A stretch of 64,000 nt of DNA from an uncultured Bacteroidota bacterium (GTDB lineage Bacteria > Bacteroidota > Bacteroidia > Chitinophagales > Chitinophagaceae): the NCBI GenBank assembly GCA_903877645.1, contig CAIRES010000059.1, forward strand, positions 23,544-87,543, in the 5' to 3' direction. Position 1 is the first letter of the stretch; the number at the start of each line of letters is the position of its first letter. Shown here one piece after another: positions 42,776-51,017 of this stretch. The notes under the pieces were generated by a model. The model was not told where the DNA came from, did no database searches, and saw only the letters and a program-made list of their open reading frames with translations. The position numbers and the translations under genes were made by a program.

Positions 42776-43216
42776 ATGCCTGCGAAATTTTTTGAACATA
42801 CCGCAACTTCCGGGTTAAAGAACAAACGCAAACTATCTGTATTCATTGATGTACTCATTACTAAGTACATGCCCAAGGTCACTTCGGCGGAACTTAGCTA
42901 CATCTTTTGCGATGATGCCTTTCTGCTGGAGATGAACCAGAACTTCCTCGATCATGATACCTTTACCGATATCATCACCTTCGACCTCAGCGAGAACAAG
43001 AAGGACATGCAGGGAGAGATATACATCAGTACAGACAGGGTAAAGGAGAACGCAGTACTGTATAAGACCACCTATAAAGATGAGCTGCACCGGGTCATCT
43101 TTCATGGTATGTTGCATCTTTGTGGCTTTAAAGACAAAAAGAAAAAGGACCAGGAGGTGATGCGGGAGAATGAAGACTACTGCCTGGAGCGTTACAAACA
43201 AGAACTAGCCAAATGA
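42776..43216 (+). CDS. ybeY: Endoribonuclease YbeY (rRNA maturation)
   Basis: A 146-aa metalloprotein used in 16S rRNA maturation and ribosome quality control. The zinc motif is HGMLHLCGFKDKKK, which has two His of the usual H-x3-H-x5-H with the third position altered to Asp/Lys, as in some Bacteroidota. The strand TDIITFDLSENKKDMQGEIYIS is the family core. The ATG at 42776 is preferred over an upstream TTG because it opens MPAKFFEHTATS. It overlaps the next gene by 4 nt. Confidence 0.92.
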   Translation: MPAKFFEHTATSGLKNKRKLSVFIDVLITKYMPKVTSAELSYIFCDDAFLLEMNQNFLDHDTFTDIITFDLSENKKDMQGEIYISTDRVKENAVLYKTTYKDELHRVIFHGMLHLCGFKDKKKKDQEVMRENEDYCLERYKQELAK

Positions 43217-43947
43217 ACATAGAAACGATATTTGAAGACGACGACCTTATTATAGTCAACAAGCCTGCCGGCCTGCTGGTGATACCAGATCGCTATAACG
43301 CCATGTTGCCCAGCCTCAACAAACTGCTCGAAGAAAAGACGGGCCAGCGCATCTGGGTAGTGCATCGGCTGGATAAGGACACCAGCGGCGTTATCTGCTT
43401 TGCCAAGAACGAGGCTACTCACCGCCACCTTTCCATACTCTTTCAGGAGCATGATGTGCTCAAATTTTACGCGGGCCTCGTACATGGCATCGTAATGCCC
43501 GAAGATGGCCGAATAGAAAGCCCTATAGCCGAGCATCCCGCAGCTAATGGCCGGATGATCGTTGCAAAAAAAGGCAAGCTCGCCATCACCGATTACAAAG
43601 TGGCCGAGCAATGGCCGCTCTATGCCCTGATGCAGTTTCAGATACATACCGGCCGCACCCACCAGATACGCGTGCACATGCAGTCTATAGGCCACTCGCT
43701 GGTATGCGATGAGCTGTATGGCGATGGCAAGCCTTTTATGCTCTCCTCTATCAAAAGGAAGTTCAACCTCTCCGGCAAAGACGAGGAAGAAAAGCCGCTC
43801 CTCAGCCGCCTGGCCCTCCATGCCTACCGCCTTTCATTCGTCAAAGAAGACGGTACGGTCATCGATGCAGAAGCCCCGCTGCCCCGCGATATATCAGCCT
43901 GTGTGAAGCAGCTCAATAAGTGGGCAACGCCTAAGATGGGCCATTAG
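43213..43947 (+). CDS. RluA-family pseudouridine synthase
   Basis: A 244-aa enzyme that converts uridine to pseudouridine in RNA. The catalytic block is HRLDKDTSGVICFAKN, with the Asp nucleophile. FQIHTGRTHQIRVHMQSIGH and DELYGD are also typical of the family. Without an S4 domain, it resembles the short RluA/TruC type. It starts with the ATGA overlap at the end of ybeY, so both RNA-modifying or maturing enzymes share a transcript. Substrate (rRNA or tRNA) is uncertain. Confidence 0.92.
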   Translation: MNIETIFEDDDLIIVNKPAGLLVIPDRYNAMLPSLNKLLEEKTGQRIWVVHRLDKDTSGVICFAKNEATHRHLSILFQEHDVLKFYAGLVHGIVMPEDGRIESPIAEHPAANGRMIVAKKGKLAITDYKVAEQWPLYALMQFQIHTGRTHQIRVHMQSIGHSLVCDELYGDGKPFMLSSIKRKFNLSGKDEEEKPLLSRLALHAYRLSFVKEDGTVIDAEAPLPRDISACVKQLNKWATPKMGH

Positions 43948-44044
43948 GGTTAATTGGGTAAAGGGTTAATCGGCTGAAAAGAGCCAATTACTCTAAGTTC
44001 ACATAACACCTCCCTTTAGGGTCGGGGTTTTTACCAAATAACCG

Positions 44045-44052
44045 TACTTTTG
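44045..44052 (+). promoter_or_regulatory. -7 box for gldC
   Basis: TACTTTTG matches TAnnTTTG and lies 53 nt before the gldC start. Confidence 0.55.
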
Positions 44053-44105
44053 CGACCATATAACGACTTTCTACTTTCTACTAACGACTTTCGACTAATA
44101 AAACA

Positions 44106-44453
44106 ATGACCTCACATATCAACATACAAGTAGAACTGGCCGAAGACAAAATGCCAGAAGCCATACAGTGGACCGCACCCGATGGCGGCGTACCAGAGCC
44201 ACAAAAAGCCAAAGCAATACTCCTCGGCCTTTGGGATGGCGAAGAGAAATCTGCCCTCCGCATCGACCTCTGGACCGGCAAAATGATGGTAGACGAGATG
44301 AACGACTTCTTTTACCAGACCTTTTATGGCATGGCCGATACTTACCTGCGTGCCACTAAAAATACCGCCCTTTCTGCCGAATTGAAGGAATTTGCCACCT
44401 CTTTCCTCAAAAAGGCATCTGCGGCGCTGGAAGCGGAAGATAAAAAAGGATAA
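44106..44453 (+). CDS. gldC: Gliding motility protein GldC
   Basis: A 115-aa protein matching GldC of Bacteroidota: MTSHINIQVELAEDKMPEAI, QWTAPDGGVPEPQKAKAILL, GLWDGEEKSALRIDLWT, and MNDFFYQTFYGMADTYLRAT. It is a small cytoplasmic accessory factor that supports gliding motility and is thought to help other Gld proteins. It is alone here; gldA-N are not in the window. The gene has its own TAnnTTTG promoter. Confidence 0.93.
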   Translation: MTSHINIQVELAEDKMPEAIQWTAPDGGVPEPQKAKAILLGLWDGEEKSALRIDLWTGKMMVDEMNDFFYQTFYGMADTYLRATKNTALSAELKEFATSFLKKASAALEAEDKKG

Positions 44454-44501
44454 AATTTATATGCAATAATCGCATCGCATTTCGTACGCACTCGCCGTAG
44501 G

Positions 44502-44609
44502 GGCTGGGCTTGCCCCTGCCCTCCTCGCGCCGGATAACTTGCGCCGGACACACCGTGTATAAATTGCAACCCCAAATGGCTCGGCTTGCCCGTGCCCTCC
44601 TCCCGCCGG
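44502..44609. repeat. Two 32-bp direct repeats, 76 bp apart
   Basis: 44502-44533 and 44578-44609 agree at 29 of 32 positions (GC-rich, with a GCCCTCCTC core). They lie between gldC and feoB, which are otherwise separated by 236 nt of non-coding sequence. Confidence 0.65.
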
Positions 44610-44671
44610 GCATACATTTACACATTCGGGAAATTCTCATTTTCACAGCCATCCGGCACATGAGTTATCAG

Positions 44672-44679
44672 TAACTTTG
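44672..44679 (+). promoter_or_regulatory. -7 box for feoB
   Basis: TAACTTTG matches TAnnTTTG, 10 nt before the feoB start. Confidence 0.5.
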
Positions 44680-44689
44680 CGGCTCTTTC

Positions 44690-46807
44690 ATGCAACGCCC
44701 ATATACTATAGCATTGGTGGGAAACCCCAATAGCGGGAAAAGCTCCCTCTTTAATGTGCTGACCGGCCTCAACCAGAAGGTCGGCAACTTCCCGGGTGTT
44801 ACTGTTGATAAGAAAACCGGGGTTTCCCGCATATCCGATATTCTCTCTGCCAATGTCATAGACCTTCCCGGCACCTACAGCCTGTACCCCAAGAGTGAAG
44901 ATGAGCGCGTGACCTACGAGGTGCTGCTGAACCAGGAGAATGCCCTGCGGCCCGACCTGATCGTGGTGATAGCAGATGCGGCCAACTTAAAGCGCAACCT
45001 CCTTTTCTGCTCGCAGATCATAGACCTGAAGATACCTGTGGTCATGGCCCTGACGATGATGGACATTGCCCGGCAAAAAGGCATCACCATTGATACTACC
45101 GGGTTGGAGCGTGCTATGGGTGTGCCCATAGTGCCCATCAATCCGCGGCGCAGCAAGGGCATCGCCCAGCTCAAAAAAGCTATTGCCGATATACAGCAAA
45201 CACGCCCGCAACCACAACCCGATTTTATAGACATCCCCACACTTGCCGGGCCATGGCTGCAGGACGTGAAGGAATTGTGCAACCTGGAGAGCAACTATGC
45301 AGCCCTGCATGTGGCGTGCAATTATACCGGACTGCGCCACATCAATGCAGCCCGCCGGATACAGATAGCCGCGGTGCTTGGCGAAGCCGGCTTTCACAAA
45401 GCGCGTATGCAGGCAGAGGAGATCATGCAGCGCTATAAAAAGATAGACGGTGTGATGCAGCAATGCGTGGTGGTGGACAGCCCCATGAAGAAAATGGTGG
45501 TGAGTGAGCGCATAGACAAGATACTGCTGCACCCTGTATGGGGCAATATGGTACTGCTGTTCGTGCTGTTTCTCCTCTTCCAGGGCATCTTCTGGCTGGC
45601 CCGCTATCCTATGGACTGGACGCAGCAAGGGTTTGCATGGCTGGGCAACTCGCTTGCCAACATACTACCTCCCGGCCTTGTTACCGACCTGCTGGTCAAC
45701 GGCCTGCTGGCCGGTATCAGCGGCATCGCCGTGTTTGTACCGCAGATCATGATCCTGTTTGGCCTCATTACTATACTGGAGGACAGCGGCTACATGGCCC
45801 GCATCAGCTTCCTTACCGACCGGATCATGCGCAGCGCGGGGCTCAATGGCCGTTCGGTGATGCCGCTCATCAGTGGCATGGCCTGTGCCGTGCCGGCCAT
45901 CATGGCTGCCCGCACCATACAAAGCAAGAAGGAGCGACTCATCACCATTATGGTTACACCGCTCATGAGCTGCTCGGCCCGTTTGCCGGTATATACCATC
46001 CTCATTGCCCTCGTTATCCCCGATAAGCTTTTCCTCGGCCTCTTCAACCTGCAGGGGCTGGTGCTCATGGGGCTGTACCTGCTGGGCTTTTTTATGGCGC
46101 TGCTGGTAGCCAAGGTGATGAACTACATTGTCAAAGCTAAGGAGCGTACCTTCTTCCTGATGGAATTGCCCGTATACCGTGCCCCGCGCTGGAAGAACGT
46201 AGGTATCACGATGCTGCAAAAAGGCAGAATATTCATTGTCGATGTGGGCAAGGTGATCATTGTGCTGTCGCTCATACTATGGGGGCTGGCTACCTTTGGG
46301 CCGCCATCTAAGATGCGGGCTGTAGAACAGCAATATGCCACACTGCTTAAAGCACACCCCGAACAAAAGGCCGAAATAGAACACCAACATGCAGGGGCCA
46401 AACTGGAACATTCTTTTGCCGGTATCATGGGCCACGCCATAGAACCGGTCATCCGCCCGCTGGGCTACGATTGGAAGATAGGGATAGCCCTCATCACCTC
46501 CTTTGCCGCCCGCGAAGTATTTGTAGGCACTATGGCTACCCTTTATAGTGTGGGCGATGCCTCGGCAAGCAAACAAACCCTGCAAGACAAAATGCGCGAT
46601 GCCAAACGCGAAGACGGGACACCGGTATATACACTGGCCGCAGGCCTCTCCCTCCTTATTTTTTATGTATTTGCGATGCAGTGCATGAGCACCCTCGCCA
46701 TTGTGCGCCGCGAAACCAACAGTTGGAAATACCCGCTGATACAATTCGCGTACATGTCCGGCATAGCCTACCTTTCAGCGCTGTTTGTGTACCATGTATT
46801 TAAATAA
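44690..46807 (+). CDS. feoB: Ferrous iron transport protein FeoB
   Basis: A 705-aa ferrous-iron transporter. The N-terminal G domain has G1 GNPNSGKS (residues 11-18), G2/G3 region NFPGVTVDKKTG and DLPGTYSLYP. The membrane part starts near residue 290 with two Gate-like blocks; the core is SGMACAVPAIMAARTI, GYMARISFLTDRIM and EVFVGTMATLYSVGD. There is no FeoA domain fused at the start and no separate feoA beside it. It moves Fe2+ across the inner membrane. Its promoter and ATG are 10 nt apart, so the leader is very short. Confidence 0.95.
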   Translation: MQRPYTIALVGNPNSGKSSLFNVLTGLNQKVGNFPGVTVDKKTGVSRISDILSANVIDLPGTYSLYPKSEDERVTYEVLLNQENALRPDLIVVIADAANLKRNLLFCSQIIDLKIPVVMALTMMDIARQKGITIDTTGLERAMGVPIVPINPRRSKGIAQLKKAIADIQQTRPQPQPDFIDIPTLAGPWLQDVKELCNLESNYAALHVACNYTGLRHINAARRIQIAAVLGEAGFHKARMQAEEIMQRYKKIDGVMQQCVVVDSPMKKMVVSERIDKILLHPVWGNMVLLFVLFLLFQGIFWLARYPMDWTQQGFAWLGNSLANILPPGLVTDLLVNGLLAGISGIAVFVPQIMILFGLITILEDSGYMARISFLTDRIMRSAGLNGRSVMPLISGMACAVPAIMAARTIQSKKERLITIMVTPLMSCSARLPVYTILIALVIPDKLFLGLFNLQGLVLMGLYLLGFFMALLVAKVMNYIVKAKERTFFLMELPVYRAPRWKNVGITMLQKGRIFIVDVGKVIIVLSLILWGLATFGPPSKMRAVEQQYATLLKAHPEQKAEIEHQHAGAKLEHSFAGIMGHAIEPVIRPLGYDWKIGIALITSFAAREVFVGTMATLYSVGDASASKQTLQDKMRDAKREDGTPVYTLAAGLSLLIFYVFAMQCMSTLAIVRRETNSWKYPLIQFAYMSGIAYLSALFVYHVFK

Positions 46808-46826
46808 ACAATTGAATTATTTTTTC

Positions 46827-46940
46827 TCCACCACATAGGCACATAGACCACATAGGTGCGAGTAGAAATTTGCTATGTGTACTATATTCTTATGATGAAG
46901 TGGCCACATAGGCTATGTGCTCTATGTGCCTATGTGGTGG
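46827..46940. repeat. Perfect 20-bp inverted repeat after feoB
   Basis: 46827-46846 and 46921-46940 are exact inverted copies (CCACCACATAGGCACATAGA). Between them are further partial copies of the CATAGG/CTATG unit. No coding sequence is enclosed. It looks like a dispersed hairpin or small MITE-like element of a type common in this phylum. No transposase is near. Confidence 0.75.
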
Positions 46941-46956
46941 CAAGCACTCGCGCAGG

Positions 46957-47171
46957 TCACGCCACCTGCAAATAATCGGCCCAAAAATTATGCACCATAT
47001 TATTGGCAGATACCAAGGCATCTTTTCATCCCTGCCGGTAACTACCAGCCACTCAAGGGACTTTTTCTTTCCCTGGCCTGATAGCTTTACGAGGTCTTTA
47101 TAATCTATGTGGTCGAGGTGTTGCGCAGCTACTGCTTTGTTTTGCAGAAAACGTACTTTATAGCCTTCCAT
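46957..47171 (-). pseudogene. Frameshifted paralogue of the small 47224 gene
   Basis: Reads MEGYKVRFLQNKAVAAQHLD at the start, as the neighbour does, then LVVTGRDE. After this a one-base loss in the A4 run (TTTT at 47023-47026 on the plus strand) shifts the frame. In the next frame the expected ending DALVSANNMVHNFWADYLQV-A and TGA (46957-46959) is found. With one extra base the product would be 71 aa, close to the neighbour's 68. It is either a true pseudogene or a sequencing slip in a homopolymer. Confidence 0.65.
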
Positions 47172-47223
47172 GATTAATGAATTAAAGTTCATGATAACTA
47201 TAATATAAAAATCATTCCAAGTA

Positions 47224-47430
47224 TCAGGCCAGGCCCAGGTAGTCCGTCCAAAAGGAGTGTACCTGCTCATCAGCCATCTTCAGGGCATCAGTTTCATCAT
47301 TGCCCATCACCACCAGGAAGTCCAGTTTATGTTCCTGCTCCATACCTATCAGTTGCTGGTGATCTATGCCAGACAGTAATACAGCGCCCGTGGCCTTATT
47401 GTTGCGAAATGATACTTTATAGCCTTCCAT
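47224..47430 (-). CDS. Small uncharacterised protein, intact copy of a duplicated pair
   Basis: A 68-aa protein: MEGYKVSFRNNKATGAVLLS, then HKLDFLVVMGNDETDAL, ending VHSFWTDYLGLA. It shares the same opening and ending with the frameshifted copy 52 nt downstream, so the pair is a tandem duplication. The fold seems alpha/beta with a short C-terminal helix. No domain match is recognised. Function unknown. Confidence 0.75.
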   Translation of the reverse strand: MEGYKVSFRNNKATGAVLLSGIDHQQLIGMEQEHKLDFLVVMGNDETDALKMADEQVHSFWTDYLGLA

Positions 47431-47591
47431 GGTCCGGGCGTTTTAGGTAAGGAGATAAAAATTGTTCCATGTTCCGTATGAGTTTTACAGTAATTATGCG
47501 CAGAAATAAGAGTTTTACCGGAACGATATGCGTTTTACTGTAGCCTTTAAATTTAGGCATTAACACACCACTTTACACAGGAAAGCATATA

Positions 47592-47620
47592 ATAAAAGAA
47601 GGCTACCTGTTACAGTAGCC
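47592..47620 (-). terminator. Terminator for the 89-aa minus-strand gene
   Basis: GGCTAC (47601-47606) pairs with GTAGCC (47615-47620); read on the minus strand it is followed by a T-rich run. It lies 30 nt past the stop of the gene at 47651. Confidence 0.6.
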
Positions 47621-47650
47621 CTTTAAGTTATATGATCTCGTTCTTTTCTT

Positions 47651-47920
47651 TTATATACTTTGATGCATTATCCACACTACCACATTCCCTATAAACATTG
47701 CTACTCCTGTTATTACCTTCAACCAGTTGATACTCTTACCATTTACGGCTGGCTCCTTTACTTTACTACCAAAGGTCTCTATCTTTAAATCACGTCCTAC
47801 AAAAATTATATCTCTACACTTTATATCTCTAAAACTGCCTGTCTTTCTTAAACTCTTATTACATATTGCCCTCTTTACTTTTTCTGTGGGCTTCCTGTTA
47901 CTTCTTACTCCTTTACTCAT
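47651..47920 (-). CDS. Small basic protein with C-terminal membrane helix
   Basis: An 89-aa protein. The first 60 residues are strongly basic and polar (MSKGVRSNRKPTEKVKRAIC), and a single hydrophobic helix follows at about 66-86 (WLKVITGVAMFIGNVVVWIM). The downstream terminator supports it, but no domain is recognised and the stretch is AT-rich. It may be a membrane-tethered peptide. It could be non-coding. Confidence 0.45.
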   Translation of the reverse strand: MSKGVRSNRKPTEKVKRAICNKSLRKTGSFRDIKCRDIIFVGRDLKIETFGSKVKEPAVNGKSINWLKVITGVAMFIGNVVVWIMHQSI

Positions 47921-47974
47921 GACTATTAATTTTGACGGTTAGTTCATAGTCTGTGAAACTTGATCTGACTGACC

Positions 47975-48006
47975 AACAGCCCTTTGTTTCTATTCAGGGC
48001 TGTTTT
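47975..48006 (+). terminator. Terminator-like hairpin of uncertain owner
   Basis: AACAGCCCT pairs with AGGGCTGTT and a T-rich run follows on the plus strand, yet no credible plus-strand gene lies upstream. It may end an unseen transcript. The rest of the 320-nt stretch 47921-48240 shows only this and the inverted repeat at 48160. Confidence 0.5.
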
Positions 48007-48159
48007 ATTTAAAAATTACATACCCCGACTTGTAATGTATCGATCATGTCATATTACCTCCCTTTTATAAAATGTAAAATTTAGTAGCAGGGTTTAATAC
48101 CAATATCTCAAAATGGTAACCCAATAAACATATCAATAACAAATGCCTACCGGCGTGGG

Positions 48160-48239
48160 TACATTTCTATCAAGTAGTTCTACTAGCTATTGGTTATACT
48201 ATTGGTCTGCATCAAGTAGTTCTGCTTGATAGAAATGTA
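48160..48239. repeat. Inverted repeat at the end of the 160-aa gene
   Basis: 48160-48174 and 48225-48239 are perfect 15-bp inverted copies (TACATTTCTATCAAG). Inside, the motif ATCAAGTAGTTCT occurs twice in direct orientation. The repeat abuts the stop of the gene at 48241 and may act as its 3' hairpin. Confidence 0.65.
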
Positions 48240-48240
48240 T

Positions 48241-48723
48241 TTATTTCCTTGAAATTTTAATACCGTATCTCTGTCCATCTAAATCTTGTCCATTATCTAT
48301 ATCCTTATTTTTATCTGATGTTAGTAATACCTTATAATCACTATTCTCATACTCGAAAATAGCAGCATTGTTCATTGGTTCGTTTTCTGTTTTAATAAAA
48401 GTAAAATGCATTTCTTTCAACTGATTTTTAAATGATGAATATTCTTCACTGTGTAATGTATGATACCCTATAAAGCCCGTTTCTGATTTATAAACATGGC
48501 GTTCTGCTGTAAAATGCTCGCCATTAACTTTTGATTTATTATAGTGATAACTACGCATTTTTGTATTTCCATTTTCAAAAACATACCCTTTGCTTGTAAC
48601 ATATGTATCAAAATCATTTAAGTTCATATTGTTCATCTTTATCAGCTCATTTAGAGTAAATTTTTGAGCAAAAGAACTACTTGATACTAATAACAGTGCT
48701 ACTATAATGATTACTTTCTTCAT
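48241..48723 (-). CDS. Exported hypothetical protein
   Basis: A 160-aa protein with a signal peptide cut near SSFAQ (residue 20). The mature part is polar with many Asn, Lys, Glu and Ser, such as TLNELIKMNNMNLNDFDTYV and HTLHSEEYSSFKNQLKEMHF, and an alternating beta pattern. No domain match is recognised. It is AT-rich like its neighbours. Confidence 0.7.
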   Translation of the reverse strand: MKKVIIIVALLLVSSSSFAQKFTLNELIKMNNMNLNDFDTYVTSKGYVFENGNTKMRSYHYNKSKVNGEHFTAERHVYKSETGFIGYHTLHSEEYSSFKNQLKEMHFTFIKTENEPMNNAAIFEYENSDYKVLLTSDKNKDIDNGQDLDGQRYGIKISRK

Positions 48724-48784
48724 TGCTTATTGATTTAGTGCTAATAAATATAATATTTGTAAAACATAAAATATTAAAAAAAAT

Positions 48785-49129
48785 CTACTTTTTGGTTGTG
48801 TCAACCTTATGTTCTATTTTCAAAAGACCGTCCAAAATGGATAAAGTATTGGCATTGGTCGCTTGTAATTTCTCTTGCAACTCTTTTATTTGTTTTTGCA
48901 TCTGGAGCTTATCAGTGACATCAGCATAGTGTATATAGAGAGGAATTAAAACAGCAGCTAAAGCAGATACAACTGAAACCGTAATAGGTATCCACCAATA
49001 TCTAATAGTTCTTTGACCTATTTTAATATCTTGTTTGTGTTTGTCTATTTGCAGTTGCTTCATTTCATTATCAAGACCATCACTTTTATACTGTTGTTCC
49101 CTTTCATACATTGTAGGATTATTATTCAT
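48785..49129 (-). CDS. Coiled-coil membrane protein
   Basis: A 114-aa protein. A polar N-terminus (MNNNPTMYEREQQYKSDG) and heptad-rich region lead to one transmembrane helix (about 50-70, WWIPITVSVVSALAAVLIP), followed by a periplasmic coiled coil (DKLQMQKQIKELQEKLQATN). The start at 49129 was chosen for its short polar opening. No domain match is recognised. It looks like a small membrane scaffold. Confidence 0.6.
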   Translation of the reverse strand: MNNNPTMYEREQQYKSDGLDNEMKQLQIDKHKQDIKIGQRTIRYWWIPITVSVVSALAAVLIPLYIHYADVTDKLQMQKQIKELQEKLQATNANTLSILDGLLKIEHKVDTTKK

Positions 49130-49212
49130 ACTATAGTATTTGTACAGGTAAATGAACCTACCAGTTCGTCTGTAAGACAATCGAAAAGATCAGTTCTTTA
49201 CCCATTATGTGT

Positions 49213-49743
49213 TCATTTTCCTTTCCAGAGCTTCGGAATATATATAATAAAAAAACCAAGAATAGTATACACTACAAACTCTAAGTAACTATAACCATTA
49301 AAGATTCCTAAGAATCCCGTCATTGGTTTATCGCAACCGTATAATTCAACATTATGCCCTGGTTGATCAAAATAGCTATAAACAGGAATAAATGAATATA
49401 AAAATTTAGTACGAAATGGATAAAATGAATGTTCCAGGTTTGCTTTTTCCCCACACCCACGATTGTACGAAAAAAAATAAGCCAATTTATTAGTATCTTC
49501 ATAACCATCTCCATGAGTTAATAAATCAATTTCGGGATGTAGGTATTTCCTTCGTGCGATAATTGAGTCTTCAGGTGGCATTTCAGGCCAAAGTCGTATG
49601 TGTCTACTTTCACCAACAACCTGCTTACAGTATTCTTCCTGAATTTGTCCTTTAAATTGTGCAATATTCACAAATAATGCAAATGCATTAATGCAAATCC
49701 ATACTATTAGAAATCTCCTTTGTTTCAGCGAGATATTTTTCAT
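49213..49743 (-). CDS. Membrane-anchored hypothetical protein
   Basis: A 176-aa protein with an N-terminal transmembrane helix (about 10-30), a polar extracellular part of about 115 residues rich in Tyr, Phe and Cys (EEYCKQVVGESRHIRLW, YNRGCGEKANLEHSFYPF), and a C-terminal helix (about 150-172). It lies in the AT-rich patch. No domain match is recognised. Confidence 0.65.
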   Translation of the reverse strand: MKNISLKQRRFLIVWICINAFALFVNIAQFKGQIQEEYCKQVVGESRHIRLWPEMPPEDSIIARRKYLHPEIDLLTHGDGYEDTNKLAYFFSYNRGCGEKANLEHSFYPFRTKFLYSFIPVYSYFDQPGHNVELYGCDKPMTGFLGIFNGYSYLEFVVYTILGFFIIYIPKLWKGK

Positions 49744-50132
49744 TGTCTAAAGATTTAACACTAACAAATATAATACTCTACCTTCTAATAATACAAAACT
49801 CTCCACTGGCGCGTAGTCTGTAGCAGAGCATTGAGCAAAGCCGACTCGTCTCTACGCAATCTGGCCGGTTTGCAACCGGCGTAAATAAGTAATACATTGG
49901 CAATCATAGTCCATCATTCCAATCATTACAAATCATAGTTCACACAAACCTCAAAATGTTGGTAACTCCACAGTTACCAACATCGCTAAAAATGTCCACA
50001 AAATTTTCTTCCCGCGCCCACAAAGCCTTTGCTGCGACAGCGTTTCAGTTTCCCGCGCACTTGTTTTGCTCCCTCAAAAACTCGGTCTAACTTTGGTGCC
50101 CGTTTTGCAAAAATGGCGTAAAAACTATCGTT
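49744..50132. other. Gene-free stretch before the second gpP-like gene
   Basis: No gene seen in 389 nt. It has a GCCGGTT/AACCGGC hairpin (49864-49880), the longer hairpin at 49956-49983, and a TAACTTTG box near 50086 that could be the promoter of the next gene. Confidence 0.6.
49956..49983. repeat. Perfect 12-bp hairpin upstream of the second gpP-like gene
   Basis: 49956-49967 pairs without mismatch with 49972-49983 around a CCAC loop. No T-run follows. It ends 149 nt before the gene at 50133 and parallels the hairpin before the paralogue at 3458. The two hairpin sequences differ. Confidence 0.7.
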
Positions 50133-50753
50133 ATGAAAACAGAAAAACAGCAGCAGGCATACAACCTGTTCTTCCAGACCGGCATGAGCCAGGCCGAGAT
50201 TGCTCGCCTGCTCGAGATAGACCGCAAAACCATCCACAACTGGATGTCGGAGGGCAACTGGCGGCAGCTCAAAAAATCCGCGCACCACATTCCTGCAAAA
50301 CTGGCCGAGCAGTTCTACTACATGCTCGCCAATCTCAATCAGGAAATTCTCGGACGCGCGCACCAACCCTATCCGCTCACCCACGAGGTCGAGCAGCTCC
50401 GCAAAATGACCATGTGCATCCGCAACATCAAAAACAGGCAAACCATCAACGAGAGCCTCGAATCATTCACACACCTTGCCGATATACTCAGCCATAAAGA
50501 CCCCGAGCTCGCAGCACAGTTGCGCCCGCACATCCAGTCTTACGTCAAAGACCGTGCAGACTTCAAATTTGCAGATGCCATCAGCGAAGAATACCAATGC
50601 GATCCCGCCCTCGGCGAAATGTTTGACTATGAGATGCGTCCCTTCGATGACTCCGAACCCGATACACCACCCGGCTCCGCTCCCATCGCTCCCGAACCCC
50701 CATCCCCAACAGTCCCGCTCAAAGCCCTCGAAGCAATAGAAGTAGTAGCATAG
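50133..50753 (+). CDS. Terminase gpP-N-like helix-turn-helix protein (second of two paralogues)
   Basis: A 206-aa protein with an N-terminal HTH (MSQAEIARLLEIDRKTIHNW), a helical middle with YPLTHEVEQLRKMTMCIRNI, and an acidic, Pro-rich tail (EPDTPPGSAPIAPEPPSP). It shares layout and motifs with the protein at 3458. No other phage gene is close. The dispersed hairpin at 49956-49983 precedes it. Function unknown; a DNA-binding role is likely. Confidence 0.7.
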   Translation: MKTEKQQQAYNLFFQTGMSQAEIARLLEIDRKTIHNWMSEGNWRQLKKSAHHIPAKLAEQFYYMLANLNQEILGRAHQPYPLTHEVEQLRKMTMCIRNIKNRQTINESLESFTHLADILSHKDPELAAQLRPHIQSYVKDRADFKFADAISEEYQCDPALGEMFDYEMRPFDDSEPDTPPGSAPIAPEPPSPTVPLKALEAIEVVA

Positions 50754-50978
50754 GTTCTGATATTATACCTCCCGCTCCTTCGGAGAGGGTCGGGGTGAGG
50801 CCTATGGGGAGAAAATGGGGAAGAAATGGGGAATTTCAAACAACTAAACCATTGAAAAACAATAATTTAGCCCAAAACGCAGTTTTATTGAAAAATGGGG
50901 AATTCCACTTTAACAAAGAATTGCCTCATATATAATATACACATCATTATACTTCCATATTACCGTACAAATTTTAAA

Positions 50979-50986
50979 TACCTTTG
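50979..50986 (+). promoter_or_regulatory. -7 box for dxr
   Basis: TACCTTTG matches TAnnTTTG and lies 31 nt before the dxr start. Confidence 0.55.
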
Positions 50987-51017
50987 CGCACAAGGTTTTT
51001 GTGATAAAAATAAGTGA

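Noticed and set aside
44502..44609. CRISPR array
   Set aside because: There are only two GC-rich repeats, without regular spacers or cas genes.
47727..47942. Plus-strand 71-codon frame ending shortly before a terminator-like hairpin
   Set aside because: It is antisense to the 89-aa gene and gives a Leu/Phe-rich peptide typical of reversed coding sequence. The hairpin alone is not enough to accept it.
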